From contig JANOAR010000242.1 of assembly GCA_031411235.1 (NCBI GenBank), positions 1-64,000 on the forward strand: a DNA stretch of 64,000 bases. The letters are read 5' to 3'. The translations under genes were made by a program, and so were the position numbers. Below, piece by piece: positions 60,925 to 64,000 of the stretch; the stretch's first letter is position 1; each line of letters begins with the position of its first letter. Source of the stretch: JANOAR01 sp031411235. Lineage in GTDB: Bacteria; Verrucomicrobiota; Verrucomicrobiia; Verrucomicrobiales; Verrucomicrobiaceae. The notes under the pieces were generated by a model that was not told the origin of the DNA, made no database searches, and saw only the letters and a program-made list of their open reading frames with translations.

Positions 60925-63900
60925 ATGTGGCTCTCTGACACCAGCGTCCGCCGTCCCGTGCTCGCCACGGTGATGAATCTCATCCTCATCGCCTTCGGGC
61001 TGGTTGCATACTTGCGTCTGCAAATACGCGAGTATCCCGACATTGAACCGCCCATCGTCACGGTTGAAACTTACTATCGTGGGGCCTCCGCGAGTGTCGT
61101 GGAGCGGCGTATTTCACAGCGGCTAGAGGATCGCATCAGCGCTGTCGAAGCGATCAAAAACATCTCGTCCATCAGCGTCGATGGGAAGTCGGAGATCACC
61201 GTGGAATTTAACCTCGGGCGCGATCTTGATGCGGCGGCGAATGACATTCGCGAGGCCATCAGCCCCGTCGTCACCACCTTTCCCGAGGAAGTGGAAGCGC
61301 CCAATGTGGGCAAGACCGAAATCAGTGCCGAGGTGCTGCTTTATCTCAATCTCACCAGCGATACTCGCGACACGTTAGCCCTCACCGACTATGCGGATCG
61401 TTACCTACTCGACCGCTTCTCGCGCCTGCCTGGAGTTGCCCGCGTGCGCATCAACGGCGGCTCGCGTTATGCTCTGCGCGTGTGGCTGGATCGCGAGGCG
61501 CTCGCAGCTCGTGGACTCACCACCAATGACGTGGAAGACGCGCTGCGCCGTGAAAACGTCGATCCGCCTGCAGGCACCGTGCAGTCGCTGGATCGTCAGT
61601 TTACAGTGCGCATCAACCGCCAGTACAAGACGCCCGAGGACTTCAAATCCCTCGTCATCGCACGCGGTGAAAACGGCTACCAAGTGCGCCTGGGCGAGGT
61701 GGCAAAGATCGAACTGGGGGCGGAGGAGTCGCGTGTGTCCTTCAAAGGCAATCGGATAAAAATGGTCTCACTCGGCATCATTCGCCAGTCACGCGCCAAC
61801 TCCCTCGATGTTGCCAAAGCCGTGCGTGCCGAGGCCGAAGCGGTGCGCCTCACCTTGCCCAAAGACCTGCGTCTGGAGAACAGCTACGACATTAGCCAGT
61901 TCATCCAGGAGTCGCTTGATGAAGTCTATCGCACGCTCGGTATCGCCATCGCTCTTGTCATTGCCATCATCTATCTTTTTCTCGGCAATCTTCGCGCCGT
62001 CATCGTGCCGATGGTCGCTGTGCCTGTCAGCACGCTGGCCACATGCATGGTGCTCTACGCGCTGGGTTACAGCGTGAACACCTTCACGCTGCTGGCCTTT
62101 GTTTTAGCCATTGGCTTGGTTGTTGATGACGCCATCGTGGTGCTCGAAAACATCCACCGCCGCATTGAGTTGGGCGAGTCGCCACTCGTCGCCGCCTACC
62201 TCGGCACGCGGCAGGTGGGTTTCGCTGTTGTCGCCACCACGCTGGTGCTTCTGGCCGTGTTTATTCCCATCACTTTCATGCCGGGTGACACTGGGAGGAT
62301 GTTCACCGAGTTCAGTGTCACGCTCGCGATCTCGGTGTTTTTCAGCGGCTTCGTCGCCCTTACTTTATCGCCCATGCTGGCTTCAAAAATCATGCGCGAC
62401 CGCGAGAACGATGGCTACATCGCACGGAAATTGAAGCGTATCTTTGACTTTATCCAGCGCGGCTACCGTCGCGTGCTCGGGCTTCTGCTGCACTTCCCCG
62501 CGACCACTATCCCAGTGGTTCTCGGCCTCATCGCGCTGTGCTTGTGGCTCATTAAGGCGATCCCCGAAGAGTTCATGCCACGCGAGGATCGCGGCTCGTT
62601 TTTCGTCACCGCTACGAGCCCGCCGGGCACCACCTTTGCCAACACCATGGAGGTGCTCGAAGACCTCAATGAACGAGTCATGTACCTCGTCGAGGGCACT
62701 CACGAAGCGACCCGTGTGAATGCCCGCGCACCGCGCAATTTTGGTGCCACCGCCGACTTCAATGAAAGCATTGCGGTGATCACGTTGGAGCCGTTTGGCA
62801 AACGGCGAAACGGCTTCGAGATCATGACCGAAATCCGCGCCAAGACCGCCGATATGCCCGGAGCCAAAGTCGCCGTCATCATGCGTCAGGGCATGTCGCG
62901 TGGGCTCAATAAGCCGCTCGAAATCGTCGTCGGTGGCCCCACCTATGAGGAGTTGACCCAGTGGCGCGACATCATCATGGCCAAGGCTCGGGAGAATCCC
63001 AAGCTTGTCGGCTTCGACTGCGATTACCGCGATACCAAGCCCCAACTCCAGCTCAAAATAAACCAAGCCCGCGCTGCCGATCTCGGCGTGAGCAGTGCCA
63101 ACGTTGGCCGCACGCTGGAGACATTGCTCGGCAGTCGTCGCGTCACGACATTCATCCACCAAGGCGAAGAATACGATGTGCTCGTCGAGGGTAGTTACAG
63201 TGACAAACGCAGCCCGCTCGACCTCAACAACATCTTCGTCCGCAGCGAACGCAGCAAGCAGCTCATCCCCCTTGCTAATCTCGTGACGATCGAAGAATTC
63301 GCCGACAGCGGCACGCTCAATCGCTACAACCGTATGCGATCCATCACCTTCGACGCCGAGCTGGCCACTGGCTACAGCCTCGGCGATGCGGTAGCTTTTA
63401 TGGAAGGCCTTATTGCCGACAACCTACCGCCGAGCGCCATCATCGGTTACAAAGGCAACGCGCTGAAACTCAAGGAAAGCAGCGGTAGCAACGCCCTCAT
63501 TTTTGGCCTCGCGTTGCTCATCACCTTCCTCGTTTTAGCCGCGCAATTCGAGAGTTTCGTGCATCCGCTGACCATACTTTTCACCGTGCCCGTCGCCGTC
63601 GCGGGCGCATTGCTCGGTCTGAAATACATGGGCCAAAACCAGAGCATCTACAGCCAGATCGGTCTCATTATGCTCATCGGCCTTGCGGCAAAAAACGGCA
63701 TTCTCATCGTCGAATTTATCAACCAACTGCGCGATGAAGGTGTGGCCTTTCGCGAGGCCATCCTGACTGCCAGCGAGCAGCGCCTGCGCCCCATTGTGAT
63801 GACCGCGCTGGCCACAGTGATGGGCGCACTGCCGCTGATGCTCAGCCACGGTGCCGGGGCCGAAACGCGCATGGTTGTGGGCGTAGTCATCGTTTTCGGT

Positions 63901-64000
63901 GTGAGTCTCGCGACGGTGGTGACGCTCTTCCTCGTGCCAATGGTCTATGCCTTGCTCGCACGAAATACGGGCTCCATCAGCGATGTGAGTAAGCGATTGG
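60925..64000 (+). CDS. RND efflux transporter permease (AcrB/MexB-like), C-terminus cut by window edge
   Basis: Reading from the ATG at 60925 gives an open frame of about 1025 codons to the window end, so only a few C-terminal residues are missing (family ~1030-1050). MWLSDTSVRRPVLATVMN start, twelve-TM layout with TM4 proton-relay LAIGLVVDDAIVVLENI (two Asp) and TM10 LIGLAAKNGILIVEF (Lys). Docking and porter domains lie between. It resembles the HAE1 multidrug/heavy-substrate class. The substrate is unknown. The adaptor gene is directly upstream. Confidence 0.94.
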   Translation, partial: MWLSDTSVRRPVLATVMNLILIAFGLVAYLRLQIREYPDIEPPIVTVETYYRGASASVVERRISQRLEDRISAVEAIKNISSISVDGKSEITVEFNLGRDLDAAANDIREAISPVVTTFPEEVEAPNVGKTEISAEVLLYLNLTSDTRDTLALTDYADRYLLDRFSRLPGVARVRINGGSRYALRVWLDREALAARGLTTNDVEDALRRENVDPPAGTVQSLDRQFTVRINRQYKTPEDFKSLVIARGENGYQVRLGEVAKIELGAEESRVSFKGNRIKMVSLGIIRQSRANSLDVAKAVRAEAEAVRLTLPKDLRLENSYDISQFIQESLDEVYRTLGIAIALVIAIIYLFLGNLRAVIVPMVAVPVSTLATCMVLYALGYSVNTFTLLAFVLAIGLVVDDAIVVLENIHRRIELGESPLVAAYLGTRQVGFAVVATTLVLLAVFIPITFMPGDTGRMFTEFSVTLAISVFFSGFVALTLSPMLASKIMRDRENDGYIARKLKRIFDFIQRGYRRVLGLLLHFPATTIPVVLGLIALCLWLIKAIPEEFMPREDRGSFFVTATSPPGTTFANTMEVLEDLNERVMYLVEGTHEATRVNARAPRNFGATADFNESIAVITLEPFGKRRNGFEIMTEIRAKTADMPGAKVAVIMRQGMSRGLNKPLEIVVGGPTYEELTQWRDIIMAKARENPKLVGFDCDYRDTKPQLQLKINQARAADLGVSSANVGRTLETLLGSRRVTTFIHQGEEYDVLVEGSYSDKRSPLDLNNIFVRSERSKQLIPLANLVTIEEFADSGTLNRYNRMRSITFDAELATGYSLGDAVAFMEGLIADNLPPSAIIGYKGNALKLKESSGSNALIFGLALLITFLVLAAQFESFVHPLTILFTVPVAVAGALLGLKYMGQNQSIYSQIGLIMLIGLAAKNGILIVEFINQLRDEGVAFREAILTASEQRLRPIVMTALATVMGALPLMLSHGAGAETRMVVGVVIVFGVSLATVVTLFLVPMVYALLARNTGSISDVSKRL

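Overview
The window looks like a chromosomal segment of a Verrucomicrobiota bacterium, probably close to Verrucomicrobiaceae/Prosthecobacter. The base composition is GC-rich and coding density is high. Two sets of the planctomycete/verrucomicrobial secreted proteins (DUF1501, DUF1549/DUF1553, PSCyt1 cytochrome) are present, along with Tat-exported Gfo/Idh/MocA oxidoreductases, a GYF/DUF4190/pseudopilin-type protein and several ECF sigma factors. No rRNA, tRNA or CRISPR array is visible. The phylum call is an inference from gene content.

Layout. 1-6.8 kb: the 5' part of trmD, a sugar aminotransferase, an ArsR-methyltransferase fusion, a transglutaminase-like protein, a LutA-like Fe-S protein and an exported oxidoreductase. 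6.8-7.3 kb is gene-free and holds a large inverted repeat. 7.3-15.6 kb: ribF, a DUF58/BatA pair, an orphan membrane-fusion protein, uvrB and a yaeQ-type gene. 15.6-18.5 kb is the most foreign-looking part: about 0.8 kb of gene-free, hairpin-rich DNA, a truncated secreted-protein fragment, then a Dam-type adenine methylase and an HNH nuclease (candidate type II restriction-modification pair). 18.5-29.1 kb: SDR, thiH-thiS, a response regulator, a HUMPS-family decarboxylase, recR, a degenerate cyclase-like membrane protein, glcD-glcF and an FAD oxidoreductase. 29.3-40 kb: an ECF sigma/anti-sigma pair, folB, small hypotheticals, a LysM protein, accA, a PQQ-propeller protein, a CAAX-protease-like membrane protein, hflK-hflC, an esterase-like protein and fabI. 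40-47.5 kb: an amine-oxidase-type flavoprotein and the DUF1501/PSD1/PSCyt proteins. 47.5-56.3 kb: a metal-stress-like cluster. 56.5-64 kb: GYF/pseudopilin protein, ridA, xylulokinase and an RND efflux pump cut by the right edge.

The most interesting system is the co-directional minus-strand set at 47.5-51.5 kb. A tiny exported peptide with six regularly spaced cysteines is followed by a DUF692 (MNIO) enzyme, a DUF2063 partner, a DoxX membrane protein, an ECF sigma factor and its putative anti-sigma factor. This matches the architecture of the recently described bufferin (copper-buffering ribosomal peptide) operons and carries its own sigma switch. A perfect 12-bp stem-loop separates the precursor gene from the enzyme gene. 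A two-component system, a ferritin-like protein and a YHS/TRASH-type metal-binding protein lie directly upstream.

Three unrelated long-armed hairpin elements (6.8, 16.1 and 20.8 kb) look like non-autonomous mobile or REP-like repeats and are worth a genome-wide search.
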